Assembly: GCF_041262565.1 (NCBI RefSeq)
Contig: NZ_JBGCCJ010000001.1
Coordinates: forward strand, 620,001 to 684,000
DNA from: Leifsonia sp. EB41
GTDB lineage: Bacteria; Actinomycetota; Actinomycetes; Actinomycetales; Microbacteriaceae
DNA length: 64,000 nucleotides
Reading direction: 5' to 3'
A program made the position numbers and the translations under genes. Positions 54,030 to 63,380 of the stretch are shown piece after piece. Each line of letters starts with the position of its first letter. Position 1 is the first letter of the stretch. The notes under the pieces are model-generated. The model made no database searches, was not told the origin of the DNA, and saw only the letters and a program-made list of their open reading frames with translations.

Positions 54030-56339
54030 TCAGGCCACCACCGCCTCCTGCCTCCGCACCTCGCGGACGCCCGACACCATCGGCGTCACGAGCCCGATGC
54101 CGAGAGCGAGCAGCACGCCGACGTTGCTCGCGCCGATCCCCGGGTCGGCGCCGAGCAGCCGGACGAGGTAGCCCTCCCAGGCCAGCCACGGCAGCGGCGA
54201 GCTGACGAAGCCGAGCCCGATCGCGCTGGCGACGACGAGCATCGTGAGGTTGGCCCAGCGCCAGTCCGGGTAGACGCCGCCGCGGCGCAGCAGCGAGCCG
54301 TGGTGGAAGCGACGCGTGCGAAGCATCATCTCGCCGGCGAACAGCCCGGCCCACGCGGCGACCGGCACCGACAGCGCGGTCGGGATGCCGCGGATGACGA
54401 TATCCAGGTCGCTCACCGTGAAAGCGAGCACGACGCCCGCGACCGCGATCACGGCGCCGATGACCACCGTGCTCCAGCGCCGGCCGAGACGCACGCCGAG
54501 CGCGTCGAGGGTGAAGCCGCCCGAGTAGATCGTGAGCACGAGCGCGGAGATCAGGCTGAGCCCCACCGCCAGCAGCAGCGGGACCGGGTACCAGGCCGGG
54601 AGGCCGAGCTGCACGAACCCTCCCACCGGGTCGCTGGCCAGCTCTGCGGCCAGGTGCGGGTCGGAGGCCGCGAGCAGGCCGCCGTAGGAGACGAGCACGA
54701 ACGGCGGCACTCCCGCCCCGAACGTCGCCCACAGCATCCCGGCCGCGCCGGACGAGCGCCGGCGCTGGTACCGGGCGACCTCCGAGCTGCTCATCGCCCA
54801 GGCCAGCCCGACGTAGCTGAACACGAGCACCGCGCCCGTCACGACGTGCGTCCAGAGCGCGTCGGGGACGGCGAGCGCGCGCGACACATCGACGTGCCGC
54901 CAGGTCGCCGCGATCGTCACGGCGATGAGCACCGCGGAGGCGATCGTGAGCACGAGCTGCACCCGGGAGACGAGCCCGTAGCCGAAGAAGGCCACGACGC
55001 CCGCGGCGGCGATCGTCACGACCAGCGCGATCGCGGTCGGGATCGCCGCGCTGTGCGACCAGCCCTCCGAGACCGCCAGCGACCCAGCCGCCGACCCGGC
55101 CAGCCAGAGCAGCACGGCACCCCAGAACAGCTTGGTGACCAGCGCGAGCACGGTCGGGAGGACGTTGCCGCGGAGGCCGAAGATGGCTCGCGACACCACC
55201 ATCGTCGGCTGCCCGCTCCACTTGCCCGCGAGCGTCCCGAGCCCGAGCGGGAGGAACGACAGCGCGACCCCGAACAGCGTCGCGACCAGGAGCTGGCGGA
55301 GGCTCAGCCCGAGCAGAAACAGGGTCGCGCCCACGCCGACGCTGATCAGGGAGGAGGTGCCGGCGAACCAGAGCCAGAACAGCCGGGACGCGTGCCCGGC
55401 CCGCCGGTCGAACGGCGTGGGCTCCAGGTCCACGGTCTCCGGCACGAAGGCGGGAGGTGCGACCGGGCCGGTGTGCAGCACCGCGGAGTCCTCGGGCTGC
55501 CGGGGGGCCGCGACGGGAGTCGGCGCGCTGTGCGCGTCGTCCGCGTCGACGTGGTCGGGGGCCGCGGCCGGGCCGAGGTCGGGGGCGGCCGCCGGGGTGG
55601 GCTCGGCGACGGCTCCGGCCACCGGCGCCTCGAGCGCGACGGGGAGGGCATCGGCGAGCAGCGGGACCGGCTGCGAGTCGGTCGGCGCCAACTCCGCGGG
55701 CACGAGGCCGAGCGGCTCGACGCGCGGTGCGGGGGTCTCGGGAGCGGGCGGCTGCTGCTGCGCGGCGGTCGAGGTATCGAGCGCGATCGTCGGGAACTTG
55801 GGCGGAGACACGTCTGGCCGCTGCTGAACCGGAAGCTGCTGCGCCGGCGGCTCCGGCTCCGGCTCCGGCGCTGCCGGCTGCGGCACGGCCGCCCCCACCC
55901 ACGCGCTGTACGTCGGCTGCGGCCCGTCGTCCCGCCGCGGCACCGGGAGGTCGTCGAAGCTGATCAACTGAGTCGGCGGCCCGACCCAGTCCTCCTCCTC
56001 GCCGCCTTGGTCCTCTTCCTCCTCGACGTCGTCCGCCGGCTGCCCAATCACGGGGATCGCCGCCGTCGCCCGCGCCTGCAGCACGTTCTGCAGGTGCTGG
56101 ATCGCCCCGAACGTGTCGTGGATCCGCAGGTCCGCGTCCACGATCGCCGTGACCTCCGCGTCGCTGAGTGCCGCGTCGTCCGTGGCGGCCGGGGCAGCCG
56201 GCGGCCCCGCGACGATGGGGATGGCCGCCGTCGCGCGGTCGACCTCGACCTGGAGGGCGTCGGCGAGCTCGTCGTCGCTGTGGCGTGCTCCGCCCGGCTC
56301 CGCGACGCCATTCCCCTTCACGTCATCGGCCCGCTCCAT
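54030..56339 (-). CDS. NCS1-like purine-cytosine permease with long N-terminal extension
   Basis: 769 aa. The C-terminal 450 residues are a nucleobase:cation symporter-1-like transporter with about 12 helices, beginning [20 protein letters not shown] and containing [19 protein letters not shown]. The first 315 residues are a hydrophilic, Pro/Ala/acidic, probably disordered cytoplasmic region with two copies of a short motif (RATAAIPIV near residue 35, RATAAIPVI near residue 90) and a run of glutamates. Usual family members lack such an extension. ATG 56339 is preceded by TAGGCT at six bases. Substrate not assignable. Confidence 0.8.
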   Translation of the reverse strand: MERADDVKGNGVAEPGGARHSDDELADALQVEVDRATAAIPIVAGPPAAPAATDDAALSDAEVTAIVDADLRIHDTFGAIQHLQNVLQARATAAIPVIGQPADDVEEEEDQGGEEEDWVGPPTQLISFDDLPVPRRDDGPQPTYSAWVGAAVPQPAAPEPEPEPPAQQLPVQQRPDVSPPKFPTIALDTSTAAQQQPPAPETPAPRVEPLGLVPAELAPTDSQPVPLLADALPVALEAPVAGAVAEPTPAAAPDLGPAAAPDHVDADDAHSAPTPVAAPRQPEDSAVLHTGPVAPPAFVPETVDLEPTPFDRRAGHASRLFWLWFAGTSSLISVGVGATLFLLGLSLRQLLVATLFGVALSFLPLGLGTLAGKWSGQPTMVVSRAIFGLRGNVLPTVLALVTKLFWGAVLLWLAGSAAGSLAVSEGWSHSAAIPTAIALVVTIAAAGVVAFFGYGLVSRVQLVLTIASAVLIAVTIAATWRHVDVSRALAVPDALWTHVVTGAVLVFSYVGLAWAMSSSEVARYQRRRSSGAAGMLWATFGAGVPPFVLVSYGGLLAASDPHLAAELASDPVGGFVQLGLPAWYPVPLLLAVGLSLISALVLTIYSGGFTLDALGVRLGRRWSTVVIGAVIAVAGVVLAFTVSDLDIVIRGIPTALSVPVAAWAGLFAGEMMLRTRRFHHGSLLRRGGVYPDWRWANLTMLVVASAIGLGFVSSPLPWLAWEGYLVRLLGADPGIGASNVGVLLALGIGLVTPMVSGVREVRRQEAVVA

Positions 56340-56399
56340 GCTCCGAGCCTACGACCGTAACGGTCAGCGGGTCAGGGGGCATCCTCGCCGCCGGAGAAG

Positions 56400-56412
56400 T
56401 ACCATCGTCTCG
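56400..56412 (+). promoter_or_regulatory. leaderless -10 element of thyA
   Basis: TACCAT (56400-56405) ends seven bases before the thyA ATG, with no ribosome binding site. Confidence 0.55.
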
Positions 56413-57222
56413 ATGAGCACGCCGATCCCGACTCCGTACGAAGACCTGCTGCGCGACGTCCTCGCGAACGGCAGCCACAAGTCCGACCGCACCGGCACCG
56501 GGACGCGCAGCGTGTTCGGCCGCCAGCTCCGGTTCGACCTCGCCGAGGGCTTCCCGCTGATCACCACCAAGCGGGTGCACTTCAAGTCGATCGCCTACGA
56601 ACTGCTGTGGTTCCTGCGCGGCGAGAGCAACGTCGGCTGGCTGCGCGACAACGGCGTCACCATCTGGGACGAGTGGGCCGACGAGCGCGGCGAGCTCGGC
56701 CCGGTCTACGGCGTGCAGTGGAGGTCGTGGCCGGCGCCCGACGGAACCCACATCGACCAGATCCAGCAGGTGATCGACACCCTGCGCAGCAACCCGGACT
56801 CCCGCCGGATCATCGTCTCCGCGTGGAACGTCGCCGACATCCCGGACATGGCACTCGCACCGTGCCACGCGTTCTTCCAGTTCTACGTCGCCGACGGCCG
56901 GCTCTCCTGCCAGCTCTACCAGCGCAGCGCCGACATGTTCCTCGGCGTCCCCTTCAACATCGCCAGTTACGCCCTCCTCACGATGATGGTCGCCCAGCAG
57001 GTGGGCCTGGAGCCCGGCGACTTCGTCTGGACCGGCGGCGACTGCCACATCTACGACAACCACGTCGAGCAGGTGACCGAGCAGCTCACCCGCGACCCCT
57101 ATCCCGCGCCGACGCTGCGGTTCGGGCGGAAGCCGGAGAGCATCTTCGACTATCGGTACGAGGACTTCGTGGTGGAGGACTACCAGCACCACCCCGCGAT
57201 CCGCGCGGCCGTAGCCGTATGA
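56413..57222 (+). CDS. thyA: thymidylate synthase
   Basis: Methylates dUMP to dTMP with methylene-tetrahydrofolate, 269 aa. Motifs: [32 protein letters not shown], the catalytic [11 protein letters not shown] (Cys near residue 150), [20 protein letters not shown] and [11 protein letters not shown]. Leaderless ATG 56413. Its stop overlaps the folA start (ATGA), coupling it to the enzyme that regenerates tetrahydrofolate. Confidence 0.97.
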   Translation: MSTPIPTPYEDLLRDVLANGSHKSDRTGTGTRSVFGRQLRFDLAEGFPLITTKRVHFKSIAYELLWFLRGESNVGWLRDNGVTIWDEWADERGELGPVYGVQWRSWPAPDGTHIDQIQQVIDTLRSNPDSRRIIVSAWNVADIPDMALAPCHAFFQFYVADGRLSCQLYQRSADMFLGVPFNIASYALLTMMVAQQVGLEPGDFVWTGGDCHIYDNHVEQVTEQLTRDPYPAPTLRFGRKPESIFDYRYEDFVVEDYQHHPAIRAAVAV

Positions 57223-57698
57223 CGCTCGCGCTCATCTGGGCGCAGGCCCACGAACGCGTGATCGGCGCCGGCGGCGTCATGCCCTGGCACCTGCCGGAGG
57301 ACCTCAAGCACTTCCGCGCGCTGACCGACGGCGACCCGGTGGTCATGGGCCGCCGCACCTGGGAGTCCCTGCCCGAGCGCTTCCGGCCCCTCCCCGGCCG
57401 GGCGAACATCGTCGTGACACGCGATCCGCACTATGCGGCGACGGGCGCGACGGTCGTCCACTCCCTCGACGACGCGCTGAGCACCGCCGGGGCCGGCATC
57501 GTGTGGATCATGGGCGGCGCCCAGCTCTACACGCAGGCTCTGCCGCTCGCGGACCGCGTCGAGGTGACCGAGATCGACCTGACCGTCGCAGGCGACACGT
57601 TCGCGCCCGCTCTCGGCCCGGAGTGGCATGGCGACGCCGGCCCGTGGCTGGAGGCCGCGAGCGGGATGCGCTACCGCTTCGTCCGCTACGAGCGCTAG
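57219..57698 (+). CDS. folA: dihydrofolate reductase
   Basis: 159 aa, reduces dihydrofolate produced by ThyA. Motifs: [18 protein letters not shown] (active-site acidic residue and Trp), [12 protein letters not shown], and [17 protein letters not shown] 57219 overlaps thyA by four bases. The stop overlaps the stop codon of the convergent DUF1345 gene in CTAG. Confidence 0.96.
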   Translation: MTLALIWAQAHERVIGAGGVMPWHLPEDLKHFRALTDGDPVVMGRRTWESLPERFRPLPGRANIVVTRDPHYAATGATVVHSLDDALSTAGAGIVWIMGGAQLYTQALPLADRVEVTEIDLTVAGDTFAPALGPEWHGDAGPWLEAASGMRYRFVRYER

Positions 57699-58339
57699 GT
57701 CAGCCCCGCCACCAGGTTCACGGTCGCCGCGACGATGACGGTGCCGAACACGTACGACAGGAGCGTGTGCCGCAGGATGGTCCGGCGGATGTACGAGGTG
57801 GTGATGTTCGTGTCGGAGACCTGGAACGTCATCCCGAGCGTGAACGAGAGGTACGCGAAGTCGCTGTACTGCGGCGGCTCGTCCTGGTTGAAGTCGACGC
57901 CGCCGTTCTTGCGGTAGTAGATCCGCGCGTACCGCAGCGTGTAGAGGGTGTGGACGAGCAGCCAGGACAGCGCGACGCTCACGATGGCGAGCAGCGCGAC
58001 CGCGAGCTGGGCGCCGCCCTTCAGGCTCCGCGCCTCCACGAGGACCCACACGACCGCGAACAGGCTGGCCAGGGCCGTGAGGGTCAGGACCAGGTCCACC
58101 GTCCGCCGTCCCGGGTCCTCCAGCGTCGCGTGGCTGCGCGTGTCGTGCGCGTCCATGCGCCAGACCGTCGTCCAGATCCACACAACGTACACCAGGCAGG
58201 CCGCGGCCCAGCCGGTCAGGATCGCGTGGTGCACCACCTCGAAGAACGACAGGACGACCGCCACGACCACGCCCACCGCCAGGGCGATGTACAGCTTGAT
58301 CCGGGTGTGCCCGCGTCCGCGCTTCAGTTCGTCCGTCAC
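57695..58339 (-). CDS. DUF1345 domain-containing membrane protein
   Basis: 214 aa, five predicted transmembrane helices. The family signature is YSDFAYLSFTLGMTFQVSDT near residue 160, followed by IRRTILRHTLLSYVFGTVIV. Function unknown. GTG start 58339. Convergent with folA, sharing four bases at the stops, and divergent from the aminotransferase gene (61 bp). Confidence 0.88.
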   Translation of the reverse strand: MTDELKRGRGHTRIKLYIALAVGVVVAVVLSFFEVVHHAILTGWAAACLVYVVWIWTTVWRMDAHDTRSHATLEDPGRRTVDLVLTLTALASLFAVVWVLVEARSLKGGAQLAVALLAIVSVALSWLLVHTLYTLRYARIYYRKNGGVDFNQDEPPQYSDFAYLSFTLGMTFQVSDTNITTSYIRRTILRHTLLSYVFGTVIVAATVNLVAGLT

Positions 58340-58400
58340 ACAACGGATGTTCGCACGTCGCGCCAGGGCGTCAAGGCCAGCGCGCCGCTACGATCGGATT

Positions 58401-59690
58401 GTGACCACCGCTCCCGCACCTCTCGCCGATCTCGACACCGAAGCGCTCCGTGCCGCACACGCGGACTTCGCGCGCGCCTACGACGAGCTGAAGGCCGCCG
58501 GCCTCGCACTCGACATCACGCGCGGCAAGCCGTCCGCCGAGCAGCTCGACCTCTCGAACGACCTCCTGCACCTGCCGGACGGGGCCTACCGCGACGCCGC
58601 CGGGACGGACCTCCGCAACTACGGCGGCCCGAACGGCCTCCCCGAGCTGCGCGCGATCTTCGCGGACGCGCTGCGGGTGCCGGTCGCCCAGCTCCTCGCG
58701 CTCGGCAACTCCAGCCTCACGGTCATGCACGACACGGTCGCGCAGGCGCTGCTGCACGGCGTCCCCGGCGGAGACCTGCCCTGGGGCCACCAGCCGATCA
58801 GCTTCCTCGCCCCCGTGCCGGGCTACGACCGCCACTTCACGATCTGCGAGCGCTTCGGCATCCGCATGATCGCCGTGCCGATGAACGACGACGGTCCCGA
58901 CATCGCGACCATCGAGACCCTGCTGGCAACCGACGACAGCATCAAGGGCATGTGGTGCGTGCCGGTGTACTCCAACCCGTCCGGCGCGGTCTACAGCGAG
59001 GAGGTCGCGCGTGCCCTGGTGTCGCTGCCCGCCGCCGCCGACTTCCGGCTGTTCTGGGACAACGCCTACGTCGTCCACCACCTGAGCGACGAGCGGCCGG
59101 AGCCGATCGACATCCTGGCGCTGGCCGCCGAGGCCGGCAACCCGGACCGCCCGCTGATCTTCGCCTCCACCTCCAAGGTCACGTACCCGGGAGCCGGCGT
59201 CGCGTTCATCGGCGCGTCGGAGGCCAACATCGCCTGGTTCCAGCACAACTCGGCCGCGCAGAGCATCGGCCCGGACAAGATCAACCAGCTCCGCCACGTG
59301 CAGCTCCTCCGGGACGCCGAGGGGCTGGCGGCGCACATGGAGAAGCACCGCGCCATCCTGGAGCCCAAGTTCGCCGCGGTCGACGAGGCCTTCCGGGCAC
59401 GACTGGAGCCCTGGGGAGCCGGCTCCTGGAACGCACCGCACGGCGGCTACTTCGTCAGCCTGGACGTGCTCGACGGCTGCGCCAAGCGCGCCGTCCAGCT
59501 CGCCAAGGAGGCCGGAATCGCGGTGACGCCCGCTGGGGCGACCTTCCCGTACGGCGAGGACCCGCGCGACGCGAACATCCGCATCGCGCCGACGTTCCCG
59601 CCGCTCGCCGAGCTGCGCGCGGCTCTCGACGGACTCTGCACGGCCATCCTGCTCGCCGAGACCGAGGCGCTGCTGGCCGAGCGGAACTGA
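58401..59690 (+). CDS. aminotransferase class I/II, aspartate-aminotransferase-like (PF12897 type)
   Basis: 429 aa, PLP-dependent fold type I. The N-terminal DITRGKPSAEQLDLSNDLL is characteristic of the actinobacterial AspT group, confirmed as aspartate aminotransferase in Corynebacterium glutamicum. Other motifs: GNSSLTVMHDTVAQALL, VPVYSNPSGAVYS, and the PLP lysine in ASTSKVTYPGAGVAFIG. The GTG start 58401 has TACGAT (58389-58394) six bases upstream, a leaderless promoter; the frame further upstream is an antisense reading of DUF1345. A GNAT gene follows after one base. Confidence 0.88.
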   Translation: MTTAPAPLADLDTEALRAAHADFARAYDELKAAGLALDITRGKPSAEQLDLSNDLLHLPDGAYRDAAGTDLRNYGGPNGLPELRAIFADALRVPVAQLLALGNSSLTVMHDTVAQALLHGVPGGDLPWGHQPISFLAPVPGYDRHFTICERFGIRMIAVPMNDDGPDIATIETLLATDDSIKGMWCVPVYSNPSGAVYSEEVARALVSLPAAADFRLFWDNAYVVHHLSDERPEPIDILALAAEAGNPDRPLIFASTSKVTYPGAGVAFIGASEANIAWFQHNSAAQSIGPDKINQLRHVQLLRDAEGLAAHMEKHRAILEPKFAAVDEAFRARLEPWGAGSWNAPHGGYFVSLDVLDGCAKRAVQLAKEAGIAVTPAGATFPYGEDPRDANIRIAPTFPPLAELRAALDGLCTAILLAETEALLAERN

Positions 59691-59691
59691 C

Positions 59692-60225
59692 GTGACCGGG
59701 GTCGTCCGCCCGACGGGAACCGACGTGACCGGCTGGGTCGTGCGCCCGAGCGTGGAGGCCGACTGGACCGCCTACCGCGCGATCCGCCTGGAGATGCTGG
59801 AGGACACGCCCATCGCGTTCCTCGAAACGCTGGCCGCGGCCCGGATGCACCCCGACGAGCACTGGCGGCGGCGCGCGGCGAACACGTCTCCGAGCAGCAG
59901 GCTGTTCGCCGCGGTCGCGCCCGACGGCCGCTGGCTGGGGACGATGGGCGGCTTCCACGCCACCGGCTCCCCCGACCCGCACCTGGTCGGCGTCTACGTG
60001 ACGCCCACCGCGCGCGGCCGGGACCAGGGCGTCACCGACGCGCTCCTCGACGCGGTGATCGACTGGTCACGCGCGCGCTCGGGCCGGCTTCTGCTGGAAG
60101 TCCACGAGCACAACGCCGCCGCCATCCGCTACTACCAGCGCCGCGGCTTCGCGTTCACCGGCCGCACGCAGCCCTACCCGCTCGACCGCACCGCCCTCGA
60201 ACTCGAAATGGCCGCCGACCTCTAG
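59692..60225 (+). CDS. GNAT family N-acetyltransferase
   Basis: 177 aa. The acetyl-CoA-binding motif A reads VGVYVTPTARGRDQGVTDAL, and motif B is LEVHEHNAAAIRYYQRRGF, both typical of GNAT enzymes. Substrate unknown. GTG 59692 follows the aminotransferase stop by one base; a second in-frame GTG (start of VTGWVVRPSVEAD) 11 codons later is possible. The gene ends just before an array of inverted and direct repeats. Confidence 0.87.
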   Translation: MTGVVRPTGTDVTGWVVRPSVEADWTAYRAIRLEMLEDTPIAFLETLAAARMHPDEHWRRRAANTSPSSRLFAAVAPDGRWLGTMGGFHATGSPDPHLVGVYVTPTARGRDQGVTDALLDAVIDWSRARSGRLLLEVHEHNAAAIRYYQRRGFAFTGRTQPYPLDRTALELEMAADL

Positions 60226-60228
60226 TCG

Positions 60229-60433
60229 CGAACGGAGGACATCCAGCTCCCGCGCCGGCGCGCCGCCAGCCAACGGAGGAGATCGGGCGTGCGGAGGCCG
60301 GGAACTCCTCCGCTAGCAACGGCACCGGAGGCGCCGGGGTGTCGGCAACGGAGGAGTTCGGGCGTGCGGAGCGGCGGATGTCCTCCGTTAGCCGACATTT
60401 GGGCGGCCGGAGGGGCGGATGTCCTCCGTTAGC
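60229..60433. repeat. array of palindromic repeats between convergent GNAT and dhaM-pepA genes
   Basis: Six related units fill this space: AACGGAGGACATCC at 60231-60244; two 26-bp direct copies (60271-60296 and 60346-60371) that differ at one base; GAACTCCTCCGCT at 60302-60314; and two identical 19-bp copies of GCGGATGTCCTCCGTTAGC at 60374-60392 and 60415-60433. Forward and inverted units pair into at least two successive hairpins (60272-60314 and 60347-60390). The last unit includes the stop codon of the dhaM-pepA gene. Probably a REP-like element or compound terminator. Confidence 0.75.
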
Positions 60434-62693
60434 GGCGGAAGCGGAGGGCGAGCTCGGCGAGGAGGCGGGCGCCGTACCCGGTCGCGCCCTTGGAGCGCCA
60501 GGCGTCGTCGGCATCGGCGTGCATCGTGCCCGCGATGTCGAGGTGCGCCCACGGCGTCTCGCCGACGAACTCGCGTAGGAACAGCGCGGCCGTCGTCGCG
60601 CCCGCGTACGGGCCGCCGACGTTGGCGAGGTCGGCGATGTCGGAGTCCAGCAGCTTGCGGTAGGCGGTCTCCAGCGGGAGCTGCCAGACCTTCTCGTCGG
60701 CGCTGCGGGAGGCCGCCACGATCGTGTCGGCCAGCCCCTGCTCGGACGCGAACAGCGCCGCCCTGGCCGGCCCCAGCGCCAGCAGCGCCCCGCCGGTGAG
60801 GGTCGCGATGTCCACGACGGCGTCCGGCTCCTCCTCCGTGGCGAGGACGAGGCCGTCCATCAGAACCAGGCGCCCCTCGGCGTCGGTGTTCTTGACCTCC
60901 ACGGTCGTGCCGCCGCGCGCGGTGAGCACGTCGCCCAGCTTGTACGCCGAGCCGGACGGCATGTTGTCCGTGCACATCAGGAACGCGGTGACCATCGTCG
61001 TGCAGCCCAGATCCTGGAGGCTGGACAGCGCACCGAAGATCGCGGCGGCGCCGCCCATGTCCATCTTCATCAGCAGGTGCATCGGGTCGGACGGCTTGAG
61101 GCTGATGCCGCCGGAGTCGTACATGATGCCCTTGCCGACGAACGCCAGGTGCCCGGTCGGGTCGCCGTTCGGGACGTAACGGAGCCGGATCATCCGCGGC
61201 TCCTCGGCGCTCCCTGCGTTGACGCCGAGCAGGCCGCCGCAGCCCAGGTCCACGAGCTGCTGCCGGTCGAAGACCTCCACTTCCAGCCCGAAGTCGCCGG
61301 CCAGCTCCAGGGCGAGCTCGCCGAAGTCGGTGGCGGTCAGGTGGCCGGGCGGGGTGTTGGCAAGGTCGCGGGCGATCGCGGCGCCGCGGGCGGTGACCGC
61401 ACCGGCGGGGAGGCCGTCGGCCACGGCGGAGGACGGCGCCTCGTCGACGAGCAGTTCGAGCCGGGTGAGCTCCGTGACCGCCGGCGCCGACTTCAGCTCG
61501 GAGTACCGGTAGCGGCCGAGCAGCGCGCCCTCCGCCACGACCTGGCCGACGCGCTCGGGAGGGACGGCACCTGTCGCCGGCAGGCGCAGGCCGAGTGCGG
61601 CCGACGACGCCGCCGCGCGGGCAAAGTTGGCGGCGAGGTCGCGAACGGCATCCGCCGTCATGTCCTCCGGGTCGCCCGCGCCGACCGCGTAGAGCAGCGG
61701 CGCGGCCTCGGTCGGGATCAGGAGGGTCTGCCCGGCCTTGCCCTCGAACCCGGCGCGCGTGAGCGCGTCCCGGTCGAGGCCGAGGTCGGCGTCGACCGGC
61801 CCGTCCGTGCCCACCGCGATCCCGATCGCGTCGAGCCCGGGCGCAGTGGGCCCGGCCGCGAAGGAGGTCACGGCCTCGAAGCCGACGACGTGCTCCGGCC
61901 GGTACGACGGAACAGGGGTGAACGACGCCGGGATGAGCCTGCGCACCGCCGATGTCATCTCAGACCTCCCGAATCCGCTCTCGACCAGGTCGACCAGGGC
62001 GTCCACCGCGGCCTCCCCCTCGCTGTCCGGCGACGCGATGGAGGCCGTCGCGCCCGCGGTGAGCCCGAGCGACATCACGCCGAGGAGGCTCTTCGCGTCC
62101 TTGCCGTTCACGGTCACCTTCACCGGGAAGGTGTTGGCGAGCTTGACGAACTCGGCGGCCGGCCGGGCGTGCAGGCCCTGCGGGTTGCGCACGAGCACCT
62201 CGCGCGTGTAGCCGTCCGCGCCGCGCACGGCGGCGGTCGCCTGGGACGTGGAGGCCTCGGCGACCGGCGCCGTCTCCGCATCGTCCCACGCCGACCGAGC
62301 GCCCTCCACGGCGGCAGCGACCCCCGCGAGGTCGGCTCCGGTCTCCGCGGCGACGGCCGCCGCGACACCGCCCTCCACGAAGGGCCCGTCGACGACGCGC
62401 ACGCGGGCGCGCTCGTCCTCCGGCAGCATGTCGAGCACGGTCTCCGCGGTCAGCAGCGCCGAGCCCAGGTCGCTGACGACCACGACGCCGGAGCCCTGGT
62501 CGGCCTCCCCCACCGCGGTCATCACCTTGCCGAAGCTGGTGCCGATCCCGTCGTCGTCCGTGCCGCCCGCCGCCAGCAGCGTCACCGACGGCGCCATCTG
62601 CCCCGCGAGGGCGACGGCGCCGGCGGCGAGCTGCGAGCTGTGCGAGACGAAGACGAGCCCGACGCGCTCATTCGAATCCGCGGTGCCGGTCAT
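60429..62693 (-). CDS. DhaM (EIIA-HPr) fused to M17 leucyl aminopeptidase
   Basis: One open frame of 754 aa with three parts. Residues 1-145: mannose-type EIIA domain of DhaM, phospho-His18 in FVSHSSQLAAG. Residues 160-245: HPr domain, phospho-His175 in NPQGLHARPAAEF. Residues 246-754: a complete M17 aminopeptidase with KGIMYDSGGISLKP and NTDAEGRLVLMDGL. DhaM passes phosphate to DhaL-ADP for dihydroxyacetone phosphorylation; a peptidase partner is not expected. At the junction an ATG (61956-61958) follows GGAGGTCTGAG, so pepA could also be translated alone, and a TGA lies there in another frame. Either a real fusion, or two genes joined by a small indel or sequence error. Start GTG/ATG 62693 overlaps dhaL. 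Confidence 0.82.
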   Translation of the reverse strand: MTGTADSNERVGLVFVSHSSQLAAGAVALAGQMAPSVTLLAAGGTDDDGIGTSFGKVMTAVGEADQGSGVVVVSDLGSALLTAETVLDMLPEDERARVRVVDGPFVEGGVAAAVAAETGADLAGVAAAVEGARSAWDDAETAPVAEASTSQATAAVRGADGYTREVLVRNPQGLHARPAAEFVKLANTFPVKVTVNGKDAKSLLGVMSLGLTAGATASIASPDSEGEAAVDALVDLVESGFGRSEMTSAVRRLIPASFTPVPSYRPEHVVGFEAVTSFAAGPTAPGLDAIGIAVGTDGPVDADLGLDRDALTRAGFEGKAGQTLLIPTEAAPLLYAVGAGDPEDMTADAVRDLAANFARAAASSAALGLRLPATGAVPPERVGQVVAEGALLGRYRYSELKSAPAVTELTRLELLVDEAPSSAVADGLPAGAVTARGAAIARDLANTPPGHLTATDFGELALELAGDFGLEVEVFDRQQLVDLGCGGLLGVNAGSAEEPRMIRLRYVPNGDPTGHLAFVGKGIMYDSGGISLKPSDPMHLLMKMDMGGAAAIFGALSSLQDLGCTTMVTAFLMCTDNMPSGSAYKLGDVLTARGGTTVEVKNTDAEGRLVLMDGLVLATEEEPDAVVDIATLTGGALLALGPARAALFASEQGLADTIVAASRSADEKVWQLPLETAYRKLLDSDIADLANVGGPYAGATTAALFLREFVGETPWAHLDIAGTMHADADDAWRSKGATGYGARLLAELALRFRR

Positions 62694-63322
62694 CCCGCCG
62701 CCTCTGCGGCGGCCCGCAGGATGAGCGCGGTCGACTGGGCGCCGGGGTCGCGGTGGCCGGCCGAGCGCTCGCCCAGGTAGCTCGCGCGGCCCTTGCGGGC
62801 CACCAGCGGGATGGTGGCGTCCGAGCCCTGCTCGGCCGCCGTGGCCGCCGCGTCGAGGATCGCGGCGGGGTCGGACCCCGCGGCGAGCGCGGCCGAGGCC
62901 GCGTCCACCGCGGGGGTCCAGGCGTCGATCATCGTCTTGTCGCCGGACTGCGCCTTGCCGCGGGACACGATGCCGTCGCGCGCCGCCGTCAGCAGCGCGA
63001 CCAGGGTCGCCCCGTCGATCGGGTCCGCGTCGCCGACCGGCTCGGCCGCCTTGAGGAAGGCCGTGCCGTACAGCGGGCCGGAGGCGCCGCCGACCGTGGA
63101 GATCAGGGTCATCGCCACCGAGCGCAGCGCCGCGGACGGCGTCGTGTCGGCGGGCAGCTTCGACAGCGCGTCCACGGACGCGCGGAGGCCGCGGTCCATG
63201 TTCTCGCCGTGGTCGCCGTCGCCGATCTCCCGGTCGAGCGTGTTCAGCTCACCCTTGTGCTCGCCCACGGCCGTCGCCGCGCCCGAGACCCAGGAGGTGA
63301 CCCAGTTCGTGTCCAGCGCCAT
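62690..63322 (-). CDS. dhaL: dihydroxyacetone kinase subunit DhaL
   Basis: ADP-binding subunit of the PTS-dependent dihydroxyacetone kinase, 210 aa. The ADP/Mg site is seen in LDREIGDGDHGENMDRGL (three Asp), with TVGGASGPLYGTAFL and KAQSGDKTMIDAWTPA. ATG 63322. Its stop overlaps the dhaM start by four bases, and dhaK ends 58 bp upstream, giving the operon dhaK-dhaL-dhaM. Confidence 0.95.
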   Translation of the reverse strand: MALDTNWVTSWVSGAATAVGEHKGELNTLDREIGDGDHGENMDRGLRASVDALSKLPADTTPSAALRSVAMTLISTVGGASGPLYGTAFLKAAEPVGDADPIDGATLVALLTAARDGIVSRGKAQSGDKTMIDAWTPAVDAASAALAAGSDPAAILDAAATAAEQGSDATIPLVARKGRASYLGERSAGHRDPGAQSTALILRAAAEAAG

Positions 63323-63380
63323 CAGCGCATCCTTCCTCGTGTCGTTTCCGTCATCCGGTCAGTGGAGCGTACGCCCCGGC

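Noticed and set aside
60229-60433. CRISPR array
   Set aside because: Units differ in length and orientation, spacing is irregular, and there are no cas genes nearby. Palindromic pairs explain the pattern better.
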